A stretch of DNA of 64,000 nucleotides from positions 1 through 64,000 of the forward strand of contig NZ_JAQMWP010000032.1 in the NCBI RefSeq assembly GCF_030403745.1. Reading direction: 5' to 3'. This stretch comes from Streptomyces sp. S.PB5 (lineage in GTDB: Bacteria; Actinomycetota; Actinomycetes; Streptomycetales; Streptomycetaceae). Shown piece by piece: positions 1 to 8,215 of this stretch (its first letter is position 1; the number at the start of each line of letters is the position of its first letter). Below the pieces are notes generated by a model. That model did no database searches. It saw only the letters and a program-made list of their open reading frames with translations, and had not been told where the DNA came from. A program made the position numbers and the translations under genes.

Positions 1-1
1 G

Positions 2-730
2 GCGGGCAGATTCTTCGCCTCCTTCGTCATCGACACCGACCCCGCCGCCGACCAGGCACGCATGCCCGAAACCGACCGCACCATCGGCATCGACCTCGGC
101 CTCACGCACTTCATCGTCCTCTCGGACGGCACGAAGATCGACTCCCCGCGCTTCCTGCGGCGGGCGGAGAAGAAGCTGAAGAAGGCCCACAAGGATCTGT
201 CCCGCAAGCAGAAGGGGTCCAAGAACCGGGCCAAGGCCCGCCTGAAGGTCGCCCGCGCCCACGCCAAGGTCGCTGACGCGCGCCATGAGTTCCACCACCA
301 GCTCTCCACGGAACTGATCTGCGAGAACCAAGCAATCGCCGTGGAGGACCTGTCGGTGAAAGGACTCGCGCGCACCAGGCTGGCCAAGTCCGTGCACGAC
401 GCCGGATGGGCATCGTTCATCAGCATGCTGGAGTACAAGGCGCAACGGTACGGCCGCACCCTGGTCACCATCGGCCGCTTCACACCGACCTCCCAGACCT
501 GCTCCACCTGCGGCGCCGTGGACGGCCCCAAACCCCTGAACGTCCGGGCATGGACCTGTGCCGCCTGCGGCACCGTCCACGACCGGGACACCAACGCCGC
601 ACTCAACGTCAAAACGGCCGCCGGACTGGCGGTGTCAGCCTGCGGAGCGCCGGTAAGACCAGGAGCAATCCCGGCACAGCGCGAAGAAACAGGAAGCCAC
701 GGATTCCCGACCGGAAACCGTGCCGCCTAG
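2..730 (+). CDS. tnpB: TnpB-like RNA-guided nuclease of an IS200/IS605-family element, 5' end outside window
   Basis: The frame is open from base 2, so the N-terminal part lies left of the window; an internal ATG is at 62. Counting from that ATG, the RuvC-I motif GIDLGL carries Asp11, RuvC-II AVEDL carries Glu95, a Cys4 zinc knuckle follows (Cys147, 150, 166, 169) and RuvC-III DRDTNAA carries Asp176. A lysine-rich helix lies around residues 36-75. All three acidic residues of the TnpB nuclease centre are therefore intact in the part seen. TnpB proteins are guided by an RNA made from the transposon right end and cut the empty donor site. No TnpA is visible here. The gene runs directly into hairpin DNA that looks like the element's right end. 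Confidence 0.9.
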   Translation, partial: AGRFFASFVIDTDPAADQARMPETDRTIGIDLGLTHFIVLSDGTKIDSPRFLRRAEKKLKKAHKDLSRKQKGSKNRAKARLKVARAHAKVADARHEFHHQLSTELICENQAIAVEDLSVKGLARTRLAKSVHDAGWASFISMLEYKAQRYGRTLVTIGRFTPTSQTCSTCGAVDGPKPLNVRAWTCAACGTVHDRDTNAALNVKTAAGLAVSACGAPVRPGAIPAQREETGSHGFPTGNRAA

Positions 731-738
731 CGGCACGG
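718..738 (+). ncRNA. Hairpin over the tnpB stop codon (probable omega-RNA scaffold)
   Basis: Perfect 9-bp stem (718-726 with 730-738) and a 3-nt loop CTA; the loop and second arm contain the TAG stop codon of tnpB. In IS200/IS605 elements the guide-RNA scaffold is made from the 3' end of tnpB plus the right end, so this hairpin is probably part of it. The fold is seen; the role is inferred. Confidence 0.5.
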
Positions 739-760
739 CAACCGGTAGAGAAGGCCAGAA

Positions 761-782
761 TCCTCGTCCTTCAGGACGAGGA
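761..782 (+). mobile_element. Right-end hairpin of the IS200/IS605-type element
   Basis: Perfect 10-bp stem (761-770 with 773-782) closed by two bases, 30 bases past the tnpB stop. Subterminal hairpins mark the ends of this transposon family. The guide segment should begin just 3' of here. The next coding feature, on the other strand, has its stop codon at 788-790, so the element sits almost exactly behind a gene end. The exact terminal base cannot be fixed without an empty-site sequence. Confidence 0.6.
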
Positions 783-787
783 GCATG

Positions 788-1483
788 TCAATTCTTCACG
801 TCGCCGGTGAAGATCGACGTCTCCGACTCGTAGTCGGGCGCCACCTCGACCTGGAGGAACGTCTCACCCTTGGGGAGTTCGCAGCCCCACGCCACCGAGA
901 GGGACCGGCCGGCGAGGACGCTGGTGTCGGGCAGGCCGTCGAGTCCGTCGTCGTAGATGGCCTCGCCTTCCTTGCCCTCGTCGCCGTAGGCGCAGTTGAC
1001 GGTCATCTGGCCGGCGTCGAACTTCTTGCCGGAGTTGTTGACGATCTTGATCGTGAACTTGGCGTACGGGGTGTTCTCGGGGGACGCGTAGTCGCTGGAG
1101 ACCGCGCGGGAGAACTTGGCGAGGCTGATCTCGATGTCGTTGTCGTAGACGATCGTGTCGTCGAACGTGTAGGAGTCGTCGCCGGAATCCTCGGCGGGCT
1201 CCTCGGTGGCTTCGTCGGACGCGGTGTCCGAGACCGTGTCACCGGTCTCGGCCGGCACCGTCTCGGTGACGGTCACGGTCGGCGCGGCCTCGGCCTTGTC
1301 GTCGCCGCCGAGACCGGCGGTGACGACGGCGCCGAGGACGGCACCGACCACCGCCGCGCCCGCGGCGATGAGGATCGCGTTGATCTTCTTCTGCTGCGGC
1401 TGCGGCGGTTGCGGCGGCAGATAGCCGGGCGTCGGCGGCGGCGTGTACTCCGGCATGGGCGGCGGAGTGGTGTGGTGGCTCAT
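788..1483 (-). CDS. DUF4352-like proline-rich membrane-anchored protein
   Basis: 231 residues. Residues 1-31 are Pro/Tyr/Gln-rich and cytoplasmic in character, 36-58 form one transmembrane helix, 60-105 are an acidic Thr/Glu linker, and the last 125 residues look like an extracytoplasmic immunoglobulin-like DUF4352 domain, including NNSGKKFDAGQ and two cysteines that could bridge. This layout is common in Streptomyces exported proteins of unknown role. The start ATG follows a GGGGGGA ribosome site. Its 3' end abuts the transposon right end, so the insertion has not damaged the reading frame. The family is assigned by layout only. Confidence 0.75.
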   Translation of the reverse strand: MSHHTTPPPMPEYTPPPTPGYLPPQPPQPQQKKINAILIAAGAAVVGAVLGAVVTAGLGGDDKAEAAPTVTVTETVPAETGDTVSDTASDEATEEPAEDSGDDSYTFDDTIVYDNDIEISLAKFSRAVSSDYASPENTPYAKFTIKIVNNSGKKFDAGQMTVNCAYGDEGKEGEAIYDDGLDGLPDTSVLAGRSLSVAWGCELPKGETFLQVEVAPDYESETSIFTGDVKN

Positions 1484-1577
1484 GGTCCCCCCAGGGATGG
1501 TGCTGTTGCGTTTTCAATCATCACCTGTGGGACGCCTGTTGTGGAGGTGTCGTAATGAAAACGTGCTGATGGAGCGG

Positions 1578-3935
1578 CTATTCCGTGCGCAGGGCCGTCG
1601 CGGTACGGGCCTTGGCCGCCCAGCCCGCCGGGAGCAGCGCGCCGAGCAGTGCGATGGCGAGGCCGCCCAGTCCGAGCAGGATCAGCTCCGTGGGCGCGTA
1701 CACGTCGAGCACGGACCGTGGCAGTCCGGTACCCACGGTCTCCGCTATCTTCGGCAGCACATAGCCGTGCAGCGCGTATCCGGCGGGTACACCGGCGAGG
1801 CCGCCGAGCACGCCGATCCCGGCCACCGAGGCGAGCACGAGGCTGACGGCCTGCCGGGGTGTCATACCGAGCGCCTTGCAGACGCCGAGGTCGTGGACGC
1901 GTTCCCGGGTGTCGAGGACCACGGAGTTGAGGACGCCGAGCCCGGCCACGGAGACGAGCATGAGGGTGAGGAGTGCGGCCATCGCGTTGAGGACGATGAG
2001 GAGGTTGTCCTGTCCGGAGGGGGCGTTGGCGAAGGCGTCGCCGCCGAGGGGCCGCACGGCCGCGGCGAGTGTCTCGGCGTACGCGGCCGGGGTGACCCCG
2101 TCCTTCACGTCGACCCGGAACATGGTGGGCTGCACGGCCGGGAAGTCGGCCATGTCCGCGTGGATCTCCAGGACGTCGTCGGAGGTGTCGAAGGCCTCTC
2201 CGACGATCTTCAGCGTGGCCGACTCCTTGCCCGCGGTCACACGTACGGTGTCGCCGATCCCGGTGCCGGTGGTGTCGAGGAACTGGGTGGACACCACGAC
2301 CTGGCCCGGTCCGGTGACCCAGTGGCCGTCGATCATCGCGTAGCTGCCGGAGCGCGAGTCGCCGTCGTAGAGGGTGACCCGGACGGTGCCGGACACCCCG
2401 GGCACGGTGGCGTCCTCCTGGGCCACGCCGTAGTACGCGGCGGTGCCCTCCTGCGCCTTGACGGCGGCGCGTATCTGCGCCGGGTCGGCCGGCGCGGGGG
2501 CGGGGTTGTTCTCGGCGGGGACGCGTTCGCCGCGGCCGACGGTGGGGCCGCCGGCGAAGACGCTGACGTCGTTGCGGCTCTCGGGGTCCCCGGCCTCCGA
2601 CACTTTGTTCAGGGAGGACGTCAGTCCCAGCGCGAACGTCGCCGCGACCGTGCCGAAGGCCACGGCGAGGAGCATCGCGAGAGTGCGGACGGGGTGGGCG
2701 AAGGGGCTCGCCAGTCCGTAGGTCACCGCGCGCGGCAGCGGCAGCCGGCCCGCCGCCCGGTGCGCCCACTGACCGCGTCCGGTGCGGGGTGCGCGGCCGA
2801 CGGCGATGGCCTCGACGGTCCGCAGCCGCCCGGCCCGCAGCGCGGGGACGAGGGCCGCGATCCCCACGACGAGCAGGGCGCCGCCCGCCACCAGGACGTC
2901 CACCCACCACGCGACCGTCAGCGAGACGGTGCCGTAGACGGTCTCGGTGTCCTCCAGGAGCGGCAGGGCCATCAGGTTGCCCAGGACGACACCGAGGGCG
3001 ATACCGGCGCCGGCCGGGACGAGGGCCTGGGCGACGTAGGCGCGGACGACTTCGGAGGGGGTGAAGCCGAGGGCCTTCAGGATGCCGATCCTGCGCAGAC
3101 CGGTCCCGACAGCACCGCTGATGACACTGCCGACGATGATCACCGACATGACGATGCCGAGCACACCGAAGGCGATCAGGAACGGGATCGTCGGGGCCGC
3201 ACTCTGGTCGGCGGCGCGCTTGGTGTCCAGGTAGGACTCGGAGGCGAGGAGCGCACCGGCCGGGACGGCGTCCGTGAGCTTCTTGCGGGCCGCGGCGATC
3301 TCGCCCTTGCTGCCGGCCGAGTCGAAGCGGTACAGCATCTGACGTGTGAGCGGGCTTTCCGGCCCGGCAAGTGACGTCACCTGGGCGGGAGTTGCCCATG
3401 CCTGTGCCGTCCGGCCGACGGACAGGGCGAAGCCGACGACGGTGAGCGTGGGGCTGTTGTCGGCGTCCGAGGCCCTGAGGGTGGAGCCCAGGGCGAGGGC
3501 GGGGCCCTGGAAGGACTCCGCGAGCACGATCTCGCCGGTTCGCGTCGGCCACCGGCCCGACTTGAGTTCCAGCCGGTCCACGTCGGTGGCCGGGTCGGAC
3601 CGGCCGACGAGGGTCATCGACGGCAGGTGCCGCCCCTGGTCGTCCACCGCGTTGACGGTGGTGGACGGGTAGGGCCCCGCGGTCCCGGTGACGCCGTCGA
3701 GGCGGCCGGTGGCCTCCAGCTGGGCCGTGCTCACCTTGGCGGGGTCGTAGTCCACGGTGAGATGGGCCCCGTTCTGCCGGGCGAAGGCGCGGTCGAAGGG
3801 GGCGCTGGTGGCGACCATCAGGGATCCCGCGACCACCGCCGAGGCCACGGCCATCATCGTGGCCAGTGCGATCACGACCGTCTGGACACGGCGTCGGCCG
3901 ACCCCCGAGCGTACGACCCGGGTGAGGGCGCTCAT
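1578..3935 (-). CDS. ABC transporter permease, MacB/FtsX type with two FtsX domains
   Basis: 785 residues. An N-terminal membrane helix (about 19-42) is followed by a large extracytoplasmic segment. A first FtsX block of three helices lies at about 245-375, after which come helix 4, a second exported domain and a last FtsX block at about 655-780. This is the doubled-FtsX layout of actinobacterial exporters for peptides or lipids, or of mechanotransmission proteins. ATG at 3935 overlaps the ATPase stop as ATGA, so the two are translationally coupled. A longer in-frame extension upstream is only read-through opposite the ATPase. The substrate is unknown; the divergent two-component system suggests envelope-stress or antibiotic-peptide detoxification. 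Confidence 0.88.
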   Translation of the reverse strand: MSALTRVVRSGVGRRRVQTVVIALATMMAVASAVVAGSLMVATSAPFDRAFARQNGAHLTVDYDPAKVSTAQLEATGRLDGVTGTAGPYPSTTVNAVDDQGRHLPSMTLVGRSDPATDVDRLELKSGRWPTRTGEIVLAESFQGPALALGSTLRASDADNSPTLTVVGFALSVGRTAQAWATPAQVTSLAGPESPLTRQMLYRFDSAGSKGEIAAARKKLTDAVPAGALLASESYLDTKRAADQSAAPTIPFLIAFGVLGIVMSVIIVGSVISGAVGTGLRRIGILKALGFTPSEVVRAYVAQALVPAGAGIALGVVLGNLMALPLLEDTETVYGTVSLTVAWWVDVLVAGGALLVVGIAALVPALRAGRLRTVEAIAVGRAPRTGRGQWAHRAAGRLPLPRAVTYGLASPFAHPVRTLAMLLAVAFGTVAATFALGLTSSLNKVSEAGDPESRNDVSVFAGGPTVGRGERVPAENNPAPAPADPAQIRAAVKAQEGTAAYYGVAQEDATVPGVSGTVRVTLYDGDSRSGSYAMIDGHWVTGPGQVVVSTQFLDTTGTGIGDTVRVTAGKESATLKIVGEAFDTSDDVLEIHADMADFPAVQPTMFRVDVKDGVTPAAYAETLAAAVRPLGGDAFANAPSGQDNLLIVLNAMAALLTLMLVSVAGLGVLNSVVLDTRERVHDLGVCKALGMTPRQAVSLVLASVAGIGVLGGLAGVPAGYALHGYVLPKIAETVGTGLPRSVLDVYAPTELILLGLGGLAIALLGALLPAGWAAKARTATALRTE

Positions 3936-4624
3936 CGCACGGCCTCCGTCCGGGTGTCGAGGGCGAGGTGGCCGTCGACCAGGTGGATCGTGCGGCTCGC
4001 GCAGGCCTCGGCGAGGGCCAGGTCGTGGGTGACGAGGACGATGGTCTGTCCGCCGCGGTGCAGATCGACGAGGAGCTGGCGGACGTCCTGGCCCGAGGCG
4101 CTGTCGAGGGCGCCGGTCGGTTCGTCGGCGAGGAGCAGGGCGGGCCGGTTGACCAACGCCCGTGCCACGGCGACCCGTTGGCGTTCGCCTCCGGAGAGCC
4201 GGCCGGGGTAGGCGCGGGCGTGCTTCTGGATGCCGAGCACCTCCATCAGCTCCCCGGCGCGGGCGGCCGCCTTGCGTCGGGCGGTGCCGGTGAGCTGGGC
4301 GGGGAGCTGGATGTTGTCGGCGACAGTGAGGTCGTCGAGGAGGTTGAAGAACTGGAAGACCATGCCGATCTGTTCGCGGCGGAAGCGGGCCAGGGCGTGC
4401 TCGCTGAGCTGGTCGATGCGGCGGCCCGCGACGGTGACGGTCCCGGTGGTGGGCTTGTCGAGGCCCGCGACGAGGTTCAGCAGGGTGGACTTGCCGCTGC
4501 CGGAGGGGCCGGTGACGGCGAGGGCCTCCCCGGGGGCGACGCCGAGGTCGATCGGACCGAGCGCGGGGGCGCCGGAACTGTCGTAACGCTTGGCCACGCC
4601 CGCCAGTTCGATCAGATGGGTCAT
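3932..4624 (-). CDS. ABC transporter ATP-binding protein, MacB/LolD type
   Basis: 230 residues. Walker A GPSGSGKST is at 39-47, followed by the Q-loop VFQFFNLL, signature LSGGERQRVAVARAL, Walker B LLLADEPTGALDS and the switch His in VTHDLALAE. The DEPTGALD form of Walker B and the short length are typical of ATPases that pair with FtsX-like permeases. It is first in a two-gene operon and its stop overlaps the permease start. The ATG at 4624 has only a weak ribosome site. Together with the permease it should drive export or extraction of a substrate from the membrane outer leaflet. Confidence 0.92.
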   Translation of the reverse strand: MTHLIELAGVAKRYDSSGAPALGPIDLGVAPGEALAVTGPSGSGKSTLLNLVAGLDKPTTGTVTVAGRRIDQLSEHALARFRREQIGMVFQFFNLLDDLTVADNIQLPAQLTGTARRKAAARAGELMEVLGIQKHARAYPGRLSGGERQRVAVARALVNRPALLLADEPTGALDSASGQDVRQLLVDLHRGGQTIVLVTHDLALAEACASRTIHLVDGHLALDTRTEAVR

Positions 4625-4691
4625 GGGAGTCCGTCCTCGCGGTCTGAGTGGTGGTGAGGGCTTCTGGCTCAGCGAAGGTAGGGGCGTGGCC

Positions 4692-4718
4692 CGGTGCCCC
4701 GCGTCGGCCGGGGCACCG
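4692..4718. repeat. Strong hairpin in the divergent ABC/kinase promoter region
   Basis: Perfect 10-bp inverted repeat (4692-4701 with 4709-4718) around a 7-base loop, in the 216-bp gap between the divergent ATPase and kinase genes. It could be a 5' leader hairpin of the ABC transcript or an operator for the response regulator. Nothing else distinct was seen in this gap. Confidence 0.5.
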
Positions 4719-4840
4719 ACTTCCGGCCCTCCGCCCGAAGGACCCGGGCACGGGTCATCCCTGCGAAGTACGCCTGGAGGACAGGTCGTCGACCGCGCAG
4801 AGGGACGCGGGTTCAGCGGGGGCGACCCCACAATGTGCCG

Positions 4841-6124
4841 ATGGAGACCGTGAACCGTTGGCTGCGTCAGGTGTGCGCGGCGGTGCGGCCGGAGCCGAGG
4901 CGTGCCCCGCTGTCGCGGCGGGCGGTCGGTGTCGATGTCGTCCTGGCGGTGCTGCTGACCGTGGTCGCGCTGGTCGTGGCGGCGCGCTATCCGGGCGACG
5001 GTCCGGCCAGCTTCGGGAAGTCGGAGTTCAGTGCGCCGGACGTGCCCAGGCCTCCCGTGCCGCCGGGACCACGGTTCGTCCCGGAGGAGCCGTCCTCCCC
5101 GCCCTGGCCGCTGATCGTGCTGTCGGCGCTGCCGCTGGCCGTCCGGCGCAGGTATCCGCTCGCCGCGTTCGCGGTGCTGATGACCGCGGTGCTGGGCATC
5201 GGCGACGACGCCTCCTGGATCAATGTGCTGACCTGTGTCATCGCCGCGTACAGCGCCGTCATGCACAGCCGGCACCGGACGGTGGCGACGGCCGCGATGG
5301 TCTTCGCTGCGGTGCTGGCCGGCTTCGCGTTCCGGGAGACCGAGCCCATCCTGCCGGGCTGGTCGAGCCCCGCGGTGGTGCTGCTGATCGCGGGGGTGGT
5401 GGCCGGTCTCGTCCGGTACTGGCGGCGGCGTCTGTCGGCCGACCGCGAGCGGCTCGCGCAGCTGGAACGGGACCAGGAGGAGGCGACGCGCCGGGCCGTG
5501 GAGGAGGAACGGGCGCGCATCGCGGCCGAGTTGCACGATGTGGTGACCCACAATGTGAGCGTGATGGTCATCCAGGCGGGCGCGGCGCGCAAGGTGATGG
5601 ACGTGGCGCCGGAGCGGTCGAAGGCGGCGCTGCTGGCGGTCGAGGCGGGCGGCCGGGCCGCGATGGCCGAACTCCGCCATGTGATGGGCCTGTTGGCGGC
5701 CCCCGACCTGGACCAGCCCGACGCCCTGGAGCCCCAGCCCGGCCTGGCCCGGCTGGACGCGCTGATCGTTCGGGTACGCGCCGCCGGAACCCCGGTGGGC
5801 GTCGCGGTGTCCCTCCCGCCGGACCCGTTGCCGCCCGGCATCGACCTGACGGCGTACCGCGTCGTGCAGGAGGCGCTGACCAACACGATCAAGCACGCAC
5901 CGGGCGCCGAGGCCTCGGTCACGATCGGCTATGCCGAGGAGGTCCTGCAGATCGAGATCACCGACACCGGAGCGGTCCGGGACGCTGCGCCGGCGGAGGG
6001 CAACGGCCGCGGGCTGATCGGACTGCGCGAGCGACTCGCGGTGTACGGCGGTGAGTTGACGGCCGGGCCGACCCTGGCGGGCGGCTATCGCGTCAAGGCT
6101 CTCCTCCCCTGGCGGTCGGCATGA
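4841..6124 (+). CDS. DesK/NarL-type sensor histidine kinase
   Basis: 427 residues. Four or more membrane helices lie between about 30 and 195 with a Pro-rich exported loop (66-90). A short coiled coil (200-225) follows, then the HisKA_3 dimerisation helix with phospho-acceptor His232 in AAELHDVVTHN, then an HATPase with the DTG box and GNGRGLIGLRERL. The start at 4841 is chosen because a -10-like CACAAT ends six bases before it, as expected for a leaderless message; in-frame codons further upstream have no such support. The stop overlaps the response-regulator start (ATGA). It is divergent from the ABC exporter, which is the likely target of the pair. Confidence 0.9.
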   Translation: METVNRWLRQVCAAVRPEPRRAPLSRRAVGVDVVLAVLLTVVALVVAARYPGDGPASFGKSEFSAPDVPRPPVPPGPRFVPEEPSSPPWPLIVLSALPLAVRRRYPLAAFAVLMTAVLGIGDDASWINVLTCVIAAYSAVMHSRHRTVATAAMVFAAVLAGFAFRETEPILPGWSSPAVVLLIAGVVAGLVRYWRRRLSADRERLAQLERDQEEATRRAVEEERARIAAELHDVVTHNVSVMVIQAGAARKVMDVAPERSKAALLAVEAGGRAAMAELRHVMGLLAAPDLDQPDALEPQPGLARLDALIVRVRAAGTPVGVAVSLPPDPLPPGIDLTAYRVVQEALTNTIKHAPGAEASVTIGYAEEVLQIEITDTGAVRDAAPAEGNGRGLIGLRERLAVYGGELTAGPTLAGGYRVKALLPWRSA

Positions 6125-6804
6125 ACGGGCCGAAGCTGCGTGCCGTCATCGCCGACGACCAGGCTCTCGTGCGGACCGGCTTCGGGATGATCCTCGCCGC
6201 GGACGGCATCGAGGTGACGGCCGAGGCCGCCGACGGGGCGGAGGCCGTCGCCGCGGTCCGGGACACCCGCCCCGACGTGGTCCTCATGGACATCCGGATG
6301 CCGGGGATGGACGGCATCGAGGCCACCCGCCGCATCCTGACCGACGAGCGCGCGGACGGCACCCGGGTCATCATCCTCACCACCTACGACCTCGACCACT
6401 ACGTGTACGCCGCGCTCACCGCCGGTGCCAGCGGCTTCCTGCTCAAGGACGTCACACCGGAACATCTGGTGGCCGCCGTACGCCTGGTGCAGTCCGGCGA
6501 CGCCCTGCTCGCCCCCGCGATCACCCGCCGTCTGATCGAGCGCTTCGCCCATCGCGAGGAGGCCCGCCCGGCACCCGGCCCGCACCGCGACCTGTCCGGC
6601 CTGACACCGCGCGAGCTGGAGGTGCTGCGCCTGCTGGCGACGGGACTGAGCAACGCCGAGCTCGCCGACCGGCTCTTCCTCAGCCAGACCACGGTCAAGA
6701 CCCACATCGGCCGCATCCTGTCCAAGCTGGACCTGCGGGACCGGGTCCAGGCGGTCGTCCTCGCCTACGAGACGGGGCTGATCACTCCCGGCGGAGCCGA
6801 CTGA
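6121..6804 (+). CDS. NarL/LuxR-family response regulator
   Basis: 227 residues. The receiver domain has the acidic pair in ADD (11-13), phospho-acceptor Asp57 in VLMDIRMPGMDG, and Thr and Lys switch residues (LTTYD, FLLKD). After a linker, a LuxR-type helix-turn-helix covers about 158-220 (LTPRELEVLRLLATGLSNAEIA-like pattern with VKTHIGRILSKL). It is coupled to the kinase by a 4-base overlap. It is likely to activate the divergent ABC exporter operon in response to the membrane kinase. Confidence 0.93.
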   Translation: MNGPKLRAVIADDQALVRTGFGMILAADGIEVTAEAADGAEAVAAVRDTRPDVVLMDIRMPGMDGIEATRRILTDERADGTRVIILTTYDLDHYVYAALTAGASGFLLKDVTPEHLVAAVRLVQSGDALLAPAITRRLIERFAHREEARPAPGPHRDLSGLTPRELEVLRLLATGLSNAELADRLFLSQTTVKTHIGRILSKLDLRDRVQAVVLAYETGLITPGGAD

Positions 6805-6851
6805 GGAACCGGCCGGCCGAAAACCCGGAGGTCATTCCCGGGGCCGCCGGT

Positions 6852-6857
6852 TACCGT
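6852..6857 (+). promoter_or_regulatory. -10 element TACCGT of a leaderless leader-peptide transcript
   Basis: TACCGT fits the Streptomyces TAnnnT -10 pattern and ends six bases before the leader ATG at 6864, so the transcript should start at or near that ATG. No good -35 is visible. Confidence 0.45.
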
Positions 6858-6863
6858 TGAGCC

Positions 6864-6932
6864 ATGAAGGTCATGGAGCACACCCACACCGCAGCCGCGC
6901 GAGCGACCAGCTCCCCGGCTGCCCACGCCTGA
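6864..6932 (+). CDS. Ala-rich leader peptide upstream of the AlaRS-like gene
   Basis: A 22-codon frame placed where a leaderless message would start. Seven codons are alanine (10, 11, 12, 14, 19, 20, 22), using four different Ala codons, and the peptide ends Pro-Ala-Ala-His-Ala. The stop is 13 bases before the first arm of a GNRA-capped hairpin. The next gene encodes an alanyl-tRNA-synthetase-like protein. The cognate enrichment fits ribosome-mediated attenuation, but alanine is the commonest residue in such genomes, so the enrichment alone is weak evidence. Confidence 0.55.
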   Translation: MKVMEHTHTAAARATSSPAAHA

Positions 6933-6945
6933 CCTCACCTCTCCC

Positions 6946-7038
6946 CCGGCGGCCGGAAACGGACCGCCGGTGCAGCGCGCGCCACCCCTCTGGATTCCGG
7001 CGGTTCTTTCCGGTCCCACGACCCGAAGGAACACCGCC
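6946..7038 (+). promoter_or_regulatory. Mutually exclusive hairpins between Ala leader and alaS-like gene
   Basis: Arm 1 (6946-6955) pairs with arm 2 (6960-6970) as a 10-bp stem with a GAAA tetraloop and one bulged A. Arm 2 (ACCGCCGG, 6963-6970) is also perfectly complementary to arm 3 (CCGGCGGT, 6997-7004). Arm 3 in turn can pair through GGCGGT with arm 4 (ACCGCC, 7033-7038), which lies between the GAAGGA ribosome site (7025-7030) and the ATG at 7039. So 1:2 plus 3:4 would hide the start, while 2:3 would open it. The pairings are seen; the switching is inferred. Confidence 0.5.
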
Positions 7039-8208
7039 ATGAACACCGACCGCACCCTGCGCACCTTCACGGACTTCTACGTCGAGCGCGGCCACCATCT
7101 GATCACCGGCAGCACCCTGCTCCCACCCTCCTCGGACCCGGTGCTGTTCACCACGTCCGGCATGCACCCCCTCACCCCGTACCTGGAAGGCCGCCCGCAT
7201 CCGCACGGCCGCCGACTGGTCGACGTACAGCGCTGTCTGCGCACCACCGATCTCGACGAGATCGGGGACCGGACGCATCTCACGGTCTTCGAGATGCTCG
7301 GTTCGTGGTCGCTGGGCGACTACGACCACTCGCAGAGCCTGCGCTGGGGGTACGAGCTCCTGCGCGACGGATTCGGCATCCCTGACGGGGAGTTGTACGT
7401 CACGGTCTTCGGCGGCGACGAACAGCTCGGCCCCGACACCGAATCCCTGTCCACCTGGCGCGAGTTGGGCATCCCCGTGGAGGAGACCCGCGAGGACAAC
7501 TGGTGGTCCAACGGCCCCACCGGACCGTGCGGTCCCGACTCGGAGATCTTCGTCTGGACCGGCGACACCCCGCCGGAGGGCACCCCCACGAGTGACCCGC
7601 GCTGGGTCGAGGTCTGGAACCACGTCGACATGCGCTACCGACGCCATGACGACGGCCGCCTCGAACCCCTCTCACAGCGCAACATCGACACGGGCATGGG
7701 CCTGGAACGCCTGCTGACCGTCCTGCAGGGCCGCGATTCGGTCTACGACACCGACCTGTTCGAACCCTGGATGCGCCTGCTCCCGCCCCTGTGGGACCTC
7801 GACGAGCCGTCACTGCGGCTGGTCTGCGACCACCTGCGCTCCGGGATCGTCGTCATCGGCGACGGCGTACGGCCGTCCAACACCGGGCGCGGCTACGTCC
7901 TGCGCCGCATCGTCCGCCGCCTCCTGACCACCCTGTGGCGGCACGACCCCACCCGCACCCTCGGCGACCTGCCGCCGGAGCTGATCGAGCACACGGTGGA
8001 CCACTTCCGGCTGCCCGGCGGAACCGGCCCGGTCCTCGATGTGCTCCTCGACGAGGAGCGCCGCTTCGGCGAACTCCTCGTCCGGGGCCGCCGCATCCTC
8101 TCCGGCCCGCGGTACCAGGGGCAGTTGAGCGAGCAGGACTACCACTACCTGCACGACACCCACGGCCTGCCCCGTGAGCTGGTGGTGAGCCTGCACGAGG
8201 TGAGCTGA
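7039..8208 (+). CDS. Alanyl-tRNA synthetase-like protein lacking editing and C-Ala domains
   Basis: 389 residues against about 875 for full AlaRS. The class II catalytic core is present: the motif 1 region (SSDPVLFTTSGMHPL), motif 2 with FEMLGSWSLGDY, the TGPCGPDSEI loop, and motif 3 DTGMGLERL. Much of the tRNA-recognition domain follows (RPSNTGRGYVLRRIVRR), and the protein ends at LHDTHGLPREL, the point where AlaRS passes to its editing domain. The start is ATG 7039 after GAAGGA. It could charge tRNA-Ala, charge a carrier, or act as a drug-insensitive or regulatory paralogue. It is preceded by an Ala-rich leader and alternative hairpins. It ends 7 bases from a convergent gene. Confidence 0.88.
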   Translation: MNTDRTLRTFTDFYVERGHHLITGSTLLPPSSDPVLFTTSGMHPLTPYLEGRPHPHGRRLVDVQRCLRTTDLDEIGDRTHLTVFEMLGSWSLGDYDHSQSLRWGYELLRDGFGIPDGELYVTVFGGDEQLGPDTESLSTWRELGIPVEETREDNWWSNGPTGPCGPDSEIFVWTGDTPPEGTPTSDPRWVEVWNHVDMRYRRHDDGRLEPLSQRNIDTGMGLERLLTVLQGRDSVYDTDLFEPWMRLLPPLWDLDEPSLRLVCDHLRSGIVVIGDGVRPSNTGRGYVLRRIVRRLLTTLWRHDPTRTLGDLPPELIEHTVDHFRLPGGTGPVLDVLLDEERRFGELLVRGRRILSGPRYQGQLSEQDYHYLHDTHGLPRELVVSLHEVS

Positions 8209-8215
8209 CCCCAGG

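Noticed and set aside
1443..3374. 643-residue open frame on the plus strand
   Set aside because: It lies opposite the FtsX permease gene, has Gly/Arg/Asp-skewed composition and no domain; typical antisense read-through in G+C-rich DNA.
6846..7038. T-box riboswitch before the AlaRS-like gene
   Set aside because: No T-box sequence, specifier loop or long stem I; the Ala-rich frame and short alternative stems fit attenuation better.
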